A stretch of DNA of 44,005 bases. Origin: a virus. Under the pieces are notes generated by a model that did no database searches, had not been told where the DNA came from, and saw only the letters and a program-made list of their open reading frames with translations. The DNA is taken from positions 1-44,005 of the IMG/VR virus record IMGVR_UViG_3300046616_000054; one strand, written 5' to 3'. Within the stretch, counting starts at the first letter, position 1, and every line of letters starts with the position of its first letter. The position numbers and the translations under genes were made by a program. Of this stretch, positions 1 through 7,518 are shown one piece after another.

Positions 1-352
1 CGCCAAGGGTAAGGCAGCAGCCGCCGCAAAGGCCGCAGCACCAGCCAAGCCTGCACCACAGCAGGGCCCACAGCCGGCCAAGGCAGTCGGTATCGCCAAG
101 GCGAACTCCCCGATCGCTCGAGCAGCGGCCACCATCGCCAACGCTCCGGTCGCCAAGGTTCCGTCCCGCGCCAACGCCAATCAGGCCACGGTGAAGAAGT
201 CGGCACCAGCCCCAGCCGCAGCAGCTCCGAAGCAGGGGCCAACCCCCGAAGGCGTCTGGTACGCCAAGAAGGGCTCCGCGATCTCCACGGCAGCCGCTCG
301 TCGGGCTAATGCTCCCAAGGTCCGTGCAGCTCTGGCAGCAAGGAACAAGTAA
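1..352 (+). CDS. 3' part of Ala/Lys/Pro-rich basic protein (gene cut by the window ends)
   Basis: Codons run in frame from position 2 to the TAA at 350-352. The 5' part lies at 43694-44005. Joined across the circular junction the gene codes for 178 residues. This part is very rich in Ala, Lys and Pro and looks unstructured, with a short ordered stretch near the end (GVWYAKKGSAISTAAARR). The stop overlaps the next ATG as TAATG. Function is unknown. Its place behind Rz1 and before other likely virion genes suggests a structural or DNA-associated protein, which is inference. Confidence 0.8.
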   Translation, partial: AKGKAAAAAKAAAPAKPAPQQGPQPAKAVGIAKANSPIARAAATIANAPVAKVPSRANANQATVKKSAPAPAAAAPKQGPTPEGVWYAKKGSAISTAAARRANAPKVRAALAARNK

Positions 353-609
353 TGGCCAATCTCGCAGCACTCAACGCAGCAACCGATGGTGTCCTGGTCC
401 AGGCCGGCGACATCTTCGACGTTTCCGTATCGGGCACCTTCGTGGCTACGGTCTCCCTTCAGCGCTCCAAGGACAACGCGATTTGGTTCACTGTCGAGGA
501 CATGACGGCCCCGGCCCAGAAGACCGGCTCCAGCGGCTCGGCATGGTACTACCGTCTCGCCGCAACCGCATACACCTCAGGCACCGTAGTGGCGGACATC
601 TGGAAATAA
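352..609 (+). CDS. small beta-rich putative virion protein, 85 aa
   Basis: The ATG overlaps the stop of the gene before it. The protein has no membrane segment. It shows alternating hydrophobic residues and Gly/Ser/Thr turns (for example VSVSGTFVATVSLQRS and YYRLAATAYTSGTVVADI), the pattern of a small beta sandwich. Similar short beta proteins occur near tail and fibre genes of many phages, so a structural or decorating role is plausible. The sequence gives no catalytic motif. Family membership was not checked. Confidence 0.75.
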   Translation: MANLAALNAATDGVLVQAGDIFDVSVSGTFVATVSLQRSKDNAIWFTVEDMTAPAQKTGSSGSAWYYRLAATAYTSGTVVADIWK

Positions 610-610
610 G

Positions 611-2263
611 GTGAACGTACTCACTCCGGTCCTCCCGAGCGTTCTTCGGAGCGTCCTCTGGAGTTCGACCAGCTTGTCCGTACCAACGGCCCCGCCGCCC
701 TGGGTACCGGACGCCAACCGATATATGCCCGCAGCGACCGGCACACGCTGGCCTTCTGGCAGCACGGCAACCCCGTGGACATATCCGGCAGGCCTGAACT
801 ACCAGTGCTCCAAGCTGTTCTTCGGGTCGCCCGATTATCCTACCAATGACTTCCTGGTCCCCTTCGTTGGCTTCGCGCTGACCGAGGGCGGTAACGCACC
901 GCAGGAAACCCAAGGTCCAACCACAGACACGCTCCTCGACGAGGCGTTCTTCATCCACCCCAATGGCACCGAATACCCGATCCTCTTCGGAGGTCTGGCG
1001 GCAGCCACGATCACGGCAAACACAGGCATCGTCTACGGGCAGGTAACCCTCCCGACCGCGCTCCCTGCTTGGTCCATCTTCGGTATCCGCACGGTCTACC
1101 ACGGCAACGTAGGTGACAGCCGATTAGGGTCTTACCGCATCCAGCGGCACCGTGGTGAGAAGTATTGGGGCGCAGGCGACCTCGCATCCATTCGAGCCCT
1201 AGCGTCAGCCAATGGTCCTTCTACGACAACTCTCGACCCTGACAATTGGTACAACACGGTAGGCAACGCCACCAACTCCCAGACGCAGGCCTATGGTCCA
1301 GCCCTGGTCCTCGCCAAGGGATGGGATGGCCGTCCGGTCCCTTTGATGCTGGCAGACAGCCTTACCGAACGCCAGGAGATCGCAGCCTCTGCCGACGCTC
1401 GTCGTAACATGGGCATCTGGCGGCGCTGGCTAGACCAGAGAGATCCGGTTTGGGGAAGCATCATTCCGCTCGTCATGGGTGTCCCTGGTACGCACTCCGA
1501 ATACGAGTTGGCCGGCTCTGGCTCCTCCATAGCCACCAGACGATGGGTCATGATCGACTACATCGCCACCAACTTCAACGGCGGCAAACCGATCTGGACA
1601 TTCGTGCTTGATCAGTCAGGACGTAACGACACCACGTCTACCCTTAGCTTGTGGCAGAGCCGAAAGTTCGGCGCTGACGACCGCGTCAAGGCAAGATATC
1701 CCGGCGTTCATATGGTGGGCATCACCATCATGCCGACATTCACGTCTACTGACGGGGGTCGTACGGTTGCCGGCTATTCCGTAAATTCCACCTGGAACCC
1801 AGTGACTGGTGTCCTGGCAAGCCTGAACGCTTCGATCATATCCAGCCCTCGGTTCGCCAAGGTCATCGACATGTTACCCGCGTTCATGTCGGACACAGAT
1901 CCAACCAAGGGCCCAGCGGCTGAGATGTTCCCTCTGGGGAATGTCATCGGCCACCCAGGTAACCAGGACGGTGTCACCAACTGGAGCACAATCAAGCTTC
2001 CGGCGAATGTGCCGTTGGGCTGCCGCATCCTGATCGAATACCAGCCAGGACTATGGACAGGTAGAACCCTCAGTGCTCGGACCGACAACGGCGACGGTAC
2101 AGCGGACTATCAGGTGGTCGAGGTCTTGCCCACCAATGTCCAGGACAACGCGACGATCCTCGGCACCGGCATGCACACTGACTTCGTCCATCCGGCCCTA
2201 CACGGTGTCCTGAGGACAGTCAGCCGTATCCCGCAATACGAGAAGTCCAAGTTCTATCCATGA
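611..2263 (+). CDS. SGNH/GDSL-hydrolase-like virion protein, putative receptor or polysaccharide esterase
   Basis: The GTG start follows GGAAA by four bases. Residues from about 240 to the end carry the blocks of an SGNH hydrolase in order: Ser250 in LADSLTE (block I), Asn339 in SGRND (block III), and Asp524 and His527 in TDFVHPALHG (block V, Asp-x-x-His). The first ~240 residues have no recognisable motif and could attach the protein to the particle. SGNH domains on phage tail proteins usually deacetylate surface glycans. The gene lies just before capsid instead of beside the tail fibre, which is unusual. Virion location is inferred from context; the active-site blocks are seen directly. Confidence 0.78.
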   Translation: MNVLTPVLPSVLRSVLWSSTSLSVPTAPPPWVPDANRYMPAATGTRWPSGSTATPWTYPAGLNYQCSKLFFGSPDYPTNDFLVPFVGFALTEGGNAPQETQGPTTDTLLDEAFFIHPNGTEYPILFGGLAAATITANTGIVYGQVTLPTALPAWSIFGIRTVYHGNVGDSRLGSYRIQRHRGEKYWGAGDLASIRALASANGPSTTTLDPDNWYNTVGNATNSQTQAYGPALVLAKGWDGRPVPLMLADSLTERQEIAASADARRNMGIWRRWLDQRDPVWGSIIPLVMGVPGTHSEYELAGSGSSIATRRWVMIDYIATNFNGGKPIWTFVLDQSGRNDTTSTLSLWQSRKFGADDRVKARYPGVHMVGITIMPTFTSTDGGRTVAGYSVNSTWNPVTGVLASLNASIISSPRFAKVIDMLPAFMSDTDPTKGPAAEMFPLGNVIGHPGNQDGVTNWSTIKLPANVPLGCRILIEYQPGLWTGRTLSARTDNGDGTADYQVVEVLPTNVQDNATILGTGMHTDFVHPALHGVLRTVSRIPQYEKSKFYP

Positions 2264-2509
2264 AGAATAACCCCCGGCTGGTCACTGCTTAGCACACCAC
2301 CGGGGCAAGTACCCAATCCTACGAACGTTCGAGCAAGTCACACTGACCTTTTTAGGCGGTGACTACTGGAACCAAGTGTCTCACAGAAAGACGACTTGTG
2401 ACCCGAATACTATCCCTTGAGGGGGATGGTGCAAGGATAATCTCAATGAACCTTCCGTGTTGCTCTTAGGTCCGCGCAAACCTCAGAACATCGTAAGGAA
2501 AACTACCAA
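2264..2509 (+). other. 246-bp leader between SGNH gene and capsid gene
   Basis: No credible ORF is present. It holds a 10-bp stem at 2272-2305 (see separate entry) and a small stem ATCCC/GGGAT at 2412-2427. T7 has its strongest late promoter at this place. I find no copy of the 16-bp TAGGTTGCCCCCTAGC element here, only a weakly similar TTTTTAGGCGGTGACTA at about 2350. The stems could be processing sites for the very abundant capsid message. Confidence 0.5.
2272..2305 (+). terminator. stem-loop without T-tract upstream of capsid gene
   Basis: CCCCGG-C-TGGT (2272-2282) pairs with ACCA-CCGGGG (2296-2305) around a 13-base loop, with one bulged C. No run of T follows, so it may be an RNA-processing or stability hairpin instead of an intrinsic terminator. 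Confidence 0.4.
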
Positions 2510-3433
2510 ATGGCTAACGCTATCGTATCTCCGTTGGGTCAGGCTAACGGCGCAGGCGCATCGGATGCACTGTTCCTCAAGGTCGCCACTGGCGAAATCA
2601 TCACGGCATTCTCGCGCACGTCGCAGTTCGTCGACAAGCATCAGGTCCGCACCATTGCCAACGGCAAGTCGGCCTCCTTCTACGCCACGGGCCGCTCGGC
2701 CAACGCTGGCTACCACGTTCCCGGCACGGAAGTGCTCGGCGGCACGATCCCGGTAAACGAAGTCGTCATCACCATCGACGACCTGCTCCTCACCTCGACG
2801 TTCATCGCGAACATCGAAGAGGCCAAGCTGCACGTTGACGTTCGTGGCGAGTTCACCAAGCAGATGGGCGAAGAACTCGCTCAGGCCTTCGACCGCAACG
2901 TCGCCATCAACGGCGTCCTGGCTGCTCGTCAGGCTGCCCGCGTAACCGGCCTCGCTGGCGGCGGCAAGCTGATTGGTGCCACGTACCTCACCGACGCCCA
3001 GGCATTCGCTGACGCCCACTTCGACGCCGCTGCCCTCCTGGATGACAAGTTCATTCCGGCTGGCGAACGCTACTCGTACATGAAGCCGGCGCAGTACTAC
3101 GCCCTCGTCAAGACCACCAAGGTCATCAACAAGGACTGGGGTGGCGAAGGTTCGTACGCCAACGGCACGGTCGCAATGATCGCGGAAATCCTCCCGGTCA
3201 AGACGGCTAACCTGCCGAACACCAACCTCACCACGGGCAAGTACCAGGGTGACTTCTCGAAGACCGCTGGTCTGATCACGCACCGCTCTGCGGTCGGTAC
3301 GGTCAAGCTGATGGATCTCAAGGCCGAGAGCGAATACCAGATCGCCCGTCAGGGTACCCTGTTCGTCGCTAAGTACGCCATGGGCCACGGCCCTGTCCGC
3401 GCTGAAGCCGCGATCGAACTCGCAATCGCCTAA
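2510..3433 (+). CDS. major capsid protein (T7 gp10-like)
   Basis: The 307-residue product forms the icosahedral head shell. It has the character of T7 gp10-type HK97-fold proteins: an N-terminal region with AFSRTSQFVDKHQVRTIANG, then FYATGRSANAGYHVPGTE and the conserved INGVLAARQAAR stretch, ending in EAAIELAIA. Length is normal for the family (T7 gp10A about 345). The start is preceded by GTAAGGAAAA. The gene is flanked by its own long leader and by a strong terminator just downstream, as expected for the most highly expressed structural gene. No frameshift product like T7 gp10B is evident. Confidence 0.95.
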   Translation: MANAIVSPLGQANGAGASDALFLKVATGEIITAFSRTSQFVDKHQVRTIANGKSASFYATGRSANAGYHVPGTEVLGGTIPVNEVVITIDDLLLTSTFIANIEEAKLHVDVRGEFTKQMGEELAQAFDRNVAINGVLAARQAARVTGLAGGGKLIGATYLTDAQAFADAHFDAAALLDDKFIPAGERYSYMKPAQYYALVKTTKVINKDWGGEGSYANGTVAMIAEILPVKTANLPNTNLTTGKYQGDFSKTAGLITHRSAVGTVKLMDLKAESEYQIARQGTLFVAKYAMGHGPVRAEAAIELAIA

Positions 3434-3443
3434 TCCCACCAAG

Positions 3444-3474
3444 CCGGGGCTCCTAACGGGGCCTCGGTTTTTTT
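3444..3474 (+). terminator. intrinsic terminator after capsid gene (T-phi-like)
   Basis: CCGGGGCTCC (3444-3453) pairs with GGGGCCTCGG (3458-3467) over 10 bp with two G-U pairs, around the loop TAAC, followed directly by seven T. T7 has its main late terminator T-phi in exactly this place, behind gene 10. Confidence 0.92.
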
Positions 3475-3490
3475 CGTTCAAGGAACCCTT

Positions 3491-4084
3491 ATGTCTTCAC
3501 TTGATGGCTTGACGCCACTCACGGAGCTTGAGGCTGTCAACGTAATCCTCGCGACCACTGCATCCAGCCCGATCTCCACGCTGGACGAGAACGAGATTAC
3601 CGACGCCTCCCTGGCCCGCAATACCCTCCGCGCGACCCTCGTCGAAGTGCAGACGCAAGGGCTGTCGTTCAACACCGAAAGCAACTACACGATCACGCCG
3701 GATCAGTCCGGTCAGATCATCCTGCCCCGCAACACCCTGAAGGTGGACACGGACGGCTCCGACGCCACGACCAACGTCGTCCAGCGCGGCACCAAGCTCT
3801 ACAACAAGGACGACCACACCTACATCTGGACCAAGCCGATCTCCCTGGAGATCACCCTCGGCTTCCCGTTCGATGAGCTGCCGCCCTACGTCGCCAACTA
3901 CTGCATGATCCGCGCGGCACGTAAGTACCAGGATCAGTACTTCGGTGACGGACAGGTCCATAGCTTCACCGAGCAGGACGAGCTGGTCGCCCGTGCGTCC
4001 CTCATGGATGCCGAGATCGACCTCGCTGACCCGAACATGCTGACCGACAGCCAGTTCATGCAGGGGCTCCTGGCACGTCGCTAA
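3491..4084 (+). CDS. tail tubular protein A (T7 gp11-like)
   Basis: The 197-residue protein forms the gatekeeper ring joining portal and nozzle. It matches the gp11 family in length and features: N-terminal LTELEAVNVILATTASSPIS, the central ILPRNTLKVD and a C-terminal RAARKYQDQYFGD helix followed by acidic helices ending LLARR. It is the first gene behind the capsid terminator. The stop overlaps the next ATG as TAATG, so the two nozzle genes are translationally coupled. The start follows CAAGGAA. Confidence 0.93.
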   Translation: MSSLDGLTPLTELEAVNVILATTASSPISTLDENEITDASLARNTLRATLVEVQTQGLSFNTESNYTITPDQSGQIILPRNTLKVDTDGSDATTNVVQRGTKLYNKDDHTYIWTKPISLEITLGFPFDELPPYVANYCMIRAARKYQDQYFGDGQVHSFTEQDELVARASLMDAEIDLADPNMLTDSQFMQGLLARR

Positions 4085-6531
4085 TGGCCCGCATCTCTGG
4101 TGTCATCTCGAACTTCATCAATGGCGTCTCGCAGCAGGCAATGGCCCTGCGAATGGCGTCTCAGGGTGACCTGCAAATCAACGCACACTCCACGATCGTC
4201 GATGGTCTCATCAAGCGGCCTCCGCTGGTCCGTGGCCCTCAGTTCGTAGGTGACTTCACCACCAACCCAATCCACTGCCACCCGATCAACCGGGACGTGA
4301 CGGAACGCTACGAGACCATCTGGTCGAAGGCCGGCGTCCGCGTCTTCACGCTCGACGGTGTGGAACGACAGGTGACCTATCCCGGCGGTCTGCAGTACCT
4401 GCAATACGTAGGCACCCTAAAGGAACCCCCGTACCGCACGGTCACCATAGGCGACTACACCTACCTGACGAACACCCAGCGCTCCGTCCAGATGGATGCT
4501 AACGCGCTTGAGCGGTCCCAGCCTTACGAGGCGATGATCTACGTCATGGCCGGCAATTACGGCAAGACCTACAGGATCTTGATCGACGGTGTGGAATACG
4601 CCAACTACTCGACGCCTGACGGTACCTCTGGTGCCCAAAGTCCCGGCGTGGATACGGCCTACATCGCACGGCGTCTGGCGACCGGCGAGACCAAGGATCT
4701 CGGCAACACAGTCAATGGAAACGCGGCGTGGGTCTACAAGGCCACCGACAAGAACCTGACGACCACCACGTCTGGCTTTAGTATCTCGGCTGGCAAGGGT
4801 GTCATCTACCTGTCGCGCTCGACGCCGTTCACGGTCACCGTGGAAGATGGCTACAACGGCCACGCCATGAAGGCCATCCAGTACGAGACCCAGGACTTCT
4901 CCGATCTCCCGGCCTACGGTTATCCCGGCGTGGCTGTGAAGGTGAAGGGCTCGGTCACCACGGCCTATGACGACTACTATGTCCGCTTCACGCCCAACGA
5001 TAGCTCCTATGGTATCACTGGTGGCAAGTGGGTGGAATGCGCCAAGCCTGGAAGCCGTCTGGCCTTCGACGCTGAGACGATGCCCCACGCCCTGGTCCGT
5101 CAGTCCGATGGCACGTTCGCCTTTGGTCCTGTGACCTGGGAGCGCCGCCGCTGCGGTGACGAAGTGACCAGCCCGAGCCCCTCGTTCGTTGGCTCCCCGA
5201 TCAATGAGATCTTCTGGTTCAAGAACCGCCTGGGCTTCCTCTCTGGGGAGAACAGCATCTTGGGCAGGGCAGGGGGTCCGTTCGATTGGTGGAAGACGAC
5301 CGCCACCACGACCATGGACGACGACCCGATCGACGTGGCCTCTTCGGAGACCGACGTGTCCGTGCTCAGATCTGCGGTGGGCTTTGCTGACCGGCTGATC
5401 CTGTTCTCCGACCAGTCCCAGGCTATGCTCGCCGGCAATGACACGCTCACCTACAAGACGGTCAACATCAAGCCTTCGACGGCTTACAGCATGTCGTCCA
5501 GGTGCAGGCCGGTGGTCAATGGCGACAACGTCTACTTCCCGGTGAAGCGAGGCCAGTTCTCGATGATCCGCGAGTACACCATCGACCCCGCAAGCGACCT
5601 TGGTAAAGCCGAGGACATCACCGGCAACGTGCCGCAGTACCTCCGTGGCGAAGTGATCAAGATGCGAGCCTCTACCCATGAGGACGTCTTGGTCATCCAG
5701 ACTGACGAAGGTGGCGGTGGGCTCTACGTCTACAAATACTTCTATCAGGACCGCAGCAAGGTTCAGTCCTCCTGGTCCCGCTGGGAGTTCACCGACGTCA
5801 CCAACATCTTCGACTTCTGGTTCATCGAGAGCAAGCTCTACGTCCTGCTCAGGTCAGCCTCGGGTCGCGTGTGGCTGGAGACCGTAGACATCCAGGCCGG
5901 CAACGTGGACGACGGCATGACCTTCCTTGTGAACCTCGACCACCGTGTCTTGCTTCCTGGGACAGGCCGCACCTACGACCCGCTGACCGATCGGACCACG
6001 GTACCTGGGGATCTCACCGGTAACACCTTCGTCCTCGTAAGTGGCGCTGGTGGAACGAACATGGGCCCTGGTCTACTGCTGCATCCGCTGAGCGTCACCT
6101 CGGTGTCCTTCCAGCTCGTCGGTGACCTGCGTGACCTCCCGATCTACGTCGGTCGTGACTACACCTCCAGGTTCCGGCTCTCGACGATCTACCTCAGAGA
6201 GACCGGCCCACAGGGCAACCCGATCGTCAGGACCGAAGGCCGGCTGCAGTTGATCAAGCTGCTCGTCCGCTACGGCAAGACCGCCTACCTCAGGGCAGAG
6301 GTCTCGCTGCAGGGTATGGCCCCGCGCTCCTACGCGACCAATGGCCGTGTCATGGGCGACCCGATGAACCGTGCCGACAGCATCACGCTGGGCGACGGTG
6401 TCCTCTCGGTGCCGCTGCTCGGCCAGAACGACAGGATCTCTGTGGAGCTGGTCAACGACAGCTACCTGCCTTCCTCGATCATCTCTGCGGAGTGGATCGC
6501 CAACTTCAACGCTAAGACAAAGAGGGTCTAA
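4084..6531 (+). CDS. tail tubular protein B (T7 gp12-like nozzle protein)
   Basis: At 815 residues this is the size of T7 gp12 (794). It begins with the family hallmark ISGVISNFINGVSQQA and continues with LQINAHSTIVDGLIKRPP. The interior has FWFKNRLGFLSGENS and DDDPIDVASS, also typical. The product forms the conical tail nozzle on which the fibres sit. It shares bases with the genes on both sides (TAATG overlaps), consistent with one morphogenesis operon. Confidence 0.95.
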   Translation: MARISGVISNFINGVSQQAMALRMASQGDLQINAHSTIVDGLIKRPPLVRGPQFVGDFTTNPIHCHPINRDVTERYETIWSKAGVRVFTLDGVERQVTYPGGLQYLQYVGTLKEPPYRTVTIGDYTYLTNTQRSVQMDANALERSQPYEAMIYVMAGNYGKTYRILIDGVEYANYSTPDGTSGAQSPGVDTAYIARRLATGETKDLGNTVNGNAAWVYKATDKNLTTTTSGFSISAGKGVIYLSRSTPFTVTVEDGYNGHAMKAIQYETQDFSDLPAYGYPGVAVKVKGSVTTAYDDYYVRFTPNDSSYGITGGKWVECAKPGSRLAFDAETMPHALVRQSDGTFAFGPVTWERRRCGDEVTSPSPSFVGSPINEIFWFKNRLGFLSGENSILGRAGGPFDWWKTTATTTMDDDPIDVASSETDVSVLRSAVGFADRLILFSDQSQAMLAGNDTLTYKTVNIKPSTAYSMSSRCRPVVNGDNVYFPVKRGQFSMIREYTIDPASDLGKAEDITGNVPQYLRGEVIKMRASTHEDVLVIQTDEGGGGLYVYKYFYQDRSKVQSSWSRWEFTDVTNIFDFWFIESKLYVLLRSASGRVWLETVDIQAGNVDDGMTFLVNLDHRVLLPGTGRTYDPLTDRTTVPGDLTGNTFVLVSGAGGTNMGPGLLLHPLSVTSVSFQLVGDLRDLPIYVGRDYTSRFRLSTIYLRETGPQGNPIVRTEGRLQLIKLLVRYGKTAYLRAEVSLQGMAPRSYATNGRVMGDPMNRADSITLGDGVLSVPLLGQNDRISVELVNDSYLPSSIISAEWIANFNAKTKRV

Positions 6532-6998
6532 TGCATAACTTTCGTGAGGCTACGGTGGCCGACATGGTCGCCCTGGCCCCACGTCTGCGACCAGAAGACC
6601 GCGCTGAGTGCCTAGCGGCATCCGGCGTTGAACCTGAAATCTCCATGCCGGCTGCGGTCGGCCTGGGCCCAACGTGGGTGTGGACCATCAACGATCGACC
6701 AGAGTGCGCCTTAGGTGTCATTGCGGTCGACGAGGTCCCCCACTGCGGGGCTGTCTGGATGCTTGCGTCCCCCGAAATCCTCAAGCACGTCCGCTACATG
6801 GTCACCCGACTGAAGGACGTGATCGACACCATGCACGACCACTACCCGCTCCTCGGGAACTACGTGGACGTCCGCAACACCACCCACATCTCATTCATCA
6901 AACACTGTGGCTTCTCGCTCCTCAGGGTCATCCCAGACCATGGCGTCGAGCGCAGACCATTCATCGAATTTGCGAAGCTAAGGAACCCACATGTGTGA
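6531..6998 (+). CDS. internal virion protein A / GNAT-like protein (gp13 position)
   Basis: The 155-residue product lies where T7 has gene 13, between nozzle and internal core genes. It starts REATVADMVALAPRLRPEDRA and ends VDVRNTTHISFIKHCGFSLL, the arrangement of GNAT acetyltransferase-like folds (N-terminal helix, C-terminal N..H..F....GF signature). Members of this phage family are annotated both as internal core proteins and as acetyltransferase-like. Whether it binds acetyl-CoA cannot be told. The gene overlaps its 3' neighbour by 8 bases. Confidence 0.75.
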   Translation: MHNFREATVADMVALAPRLRPEDRAECLAASGVEPEISMPAAVGLGPTWVWTINDRPECALGVIAVDEVPHCGAVWMLASPEILKHVRYMVTRLKDVIDTMHDHYPLLGNYVDVRNTTHISFIKHCGFSLLRVIPDHGVERRPFIEFAKLRNPHV

Positions 6999-7518
6999 TC
7001 CCATCTCGCTTGCGTCCTTCGCCGTAGGTGCCGCAAGTCAAGTCTCGAGCTTTATGAGCGCAAGCCAGGAAGCCCAGACACAGAACAAGCTGGCCGAGAA
7101 CAACCGTATCGAAGCGAACCGAGCCGCCGCTGACCAGTACGCCTCCATCCAGGAGCGCATGCTGCAGGAGCAGGCAGCCTCAGGACGCGAACTTGAGACA
7201 GCCAACAAGGATGCTGCCAAGGCCCGCGCGACAGCGTCAGTGACCTCTGGTGAGGCCGGTGTGACCGGTATCTCCGTCGACAGCCTCCTTGCCGACTACA
7301 ACGCCCAGCAGGGCCAGTTCGAACGCACCACTGCCCAGAACCTCAAGATGACCCAGGACGGCCTGAGGGACCAGTTGAAGAGTGCCAAGGCTAACGCCGA
7401 GGGTCGCATCAACTCCGTCCAGAAGGTGGCCAAGCCATCGCTGGCACCGTTCGCCATCGGCATCGCTAGCAGCGGTCTCGATGCATACACCTCCAAGATC
7501 AAGAGGAACACAGAGTAA
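6991..7518 (+). CDS. internal virion protein B (T7 gp14-like)
   Basis: The 175-residue product begins MCDPISLASFAVGAASQV, the usual start of gp14-type core proteins, with a short hydrophobic segment. A long Ala/Gln/Glu-rich helical stretch follows (about residues 25-130). The T7 homologue is ejected and inserts in the outer membrane as the first part of the DNA channel. Both ends overlap neighbouring genes. Confidence 0.88.
   Translation: MCDPISLASFAVGAASQVSSFMSASQEAQTQNKLAENNRIEANRAAADQYASIQERMLQEQAASGRELETANKDAAKARATASVTSGEAGVTGISVDSLLADYNAQQGQFERTTAQNLKMTQDGLRDQLKSAKANAEGRINSVQKVAKPSLAPFAIGIASSGLDAYTSKIKRNTE

Noticed and set aside
2340-2370. TTTTTAGGCGGTGACTACTGG as a capsid promoter
   Set aside because: It recalls SP6 AGGTGACACTATAG but does not match the genome's own 16-bp element. 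Kept only as a remark on the leader.
2483-3481. 332-codon - strand frame over the capsid gene
   Set aside because: Exact shadow of the major capsid gene; repetitive Val/Gly/Asp/Arg composition typical of antisense of GC-rich coding DNA.
4417-5679. 420-codon - strand frame
   Set aside because: Antisense of tail tubular protein B with His/Arg/Gly-rich shadow composition and no neighbour on that strand.
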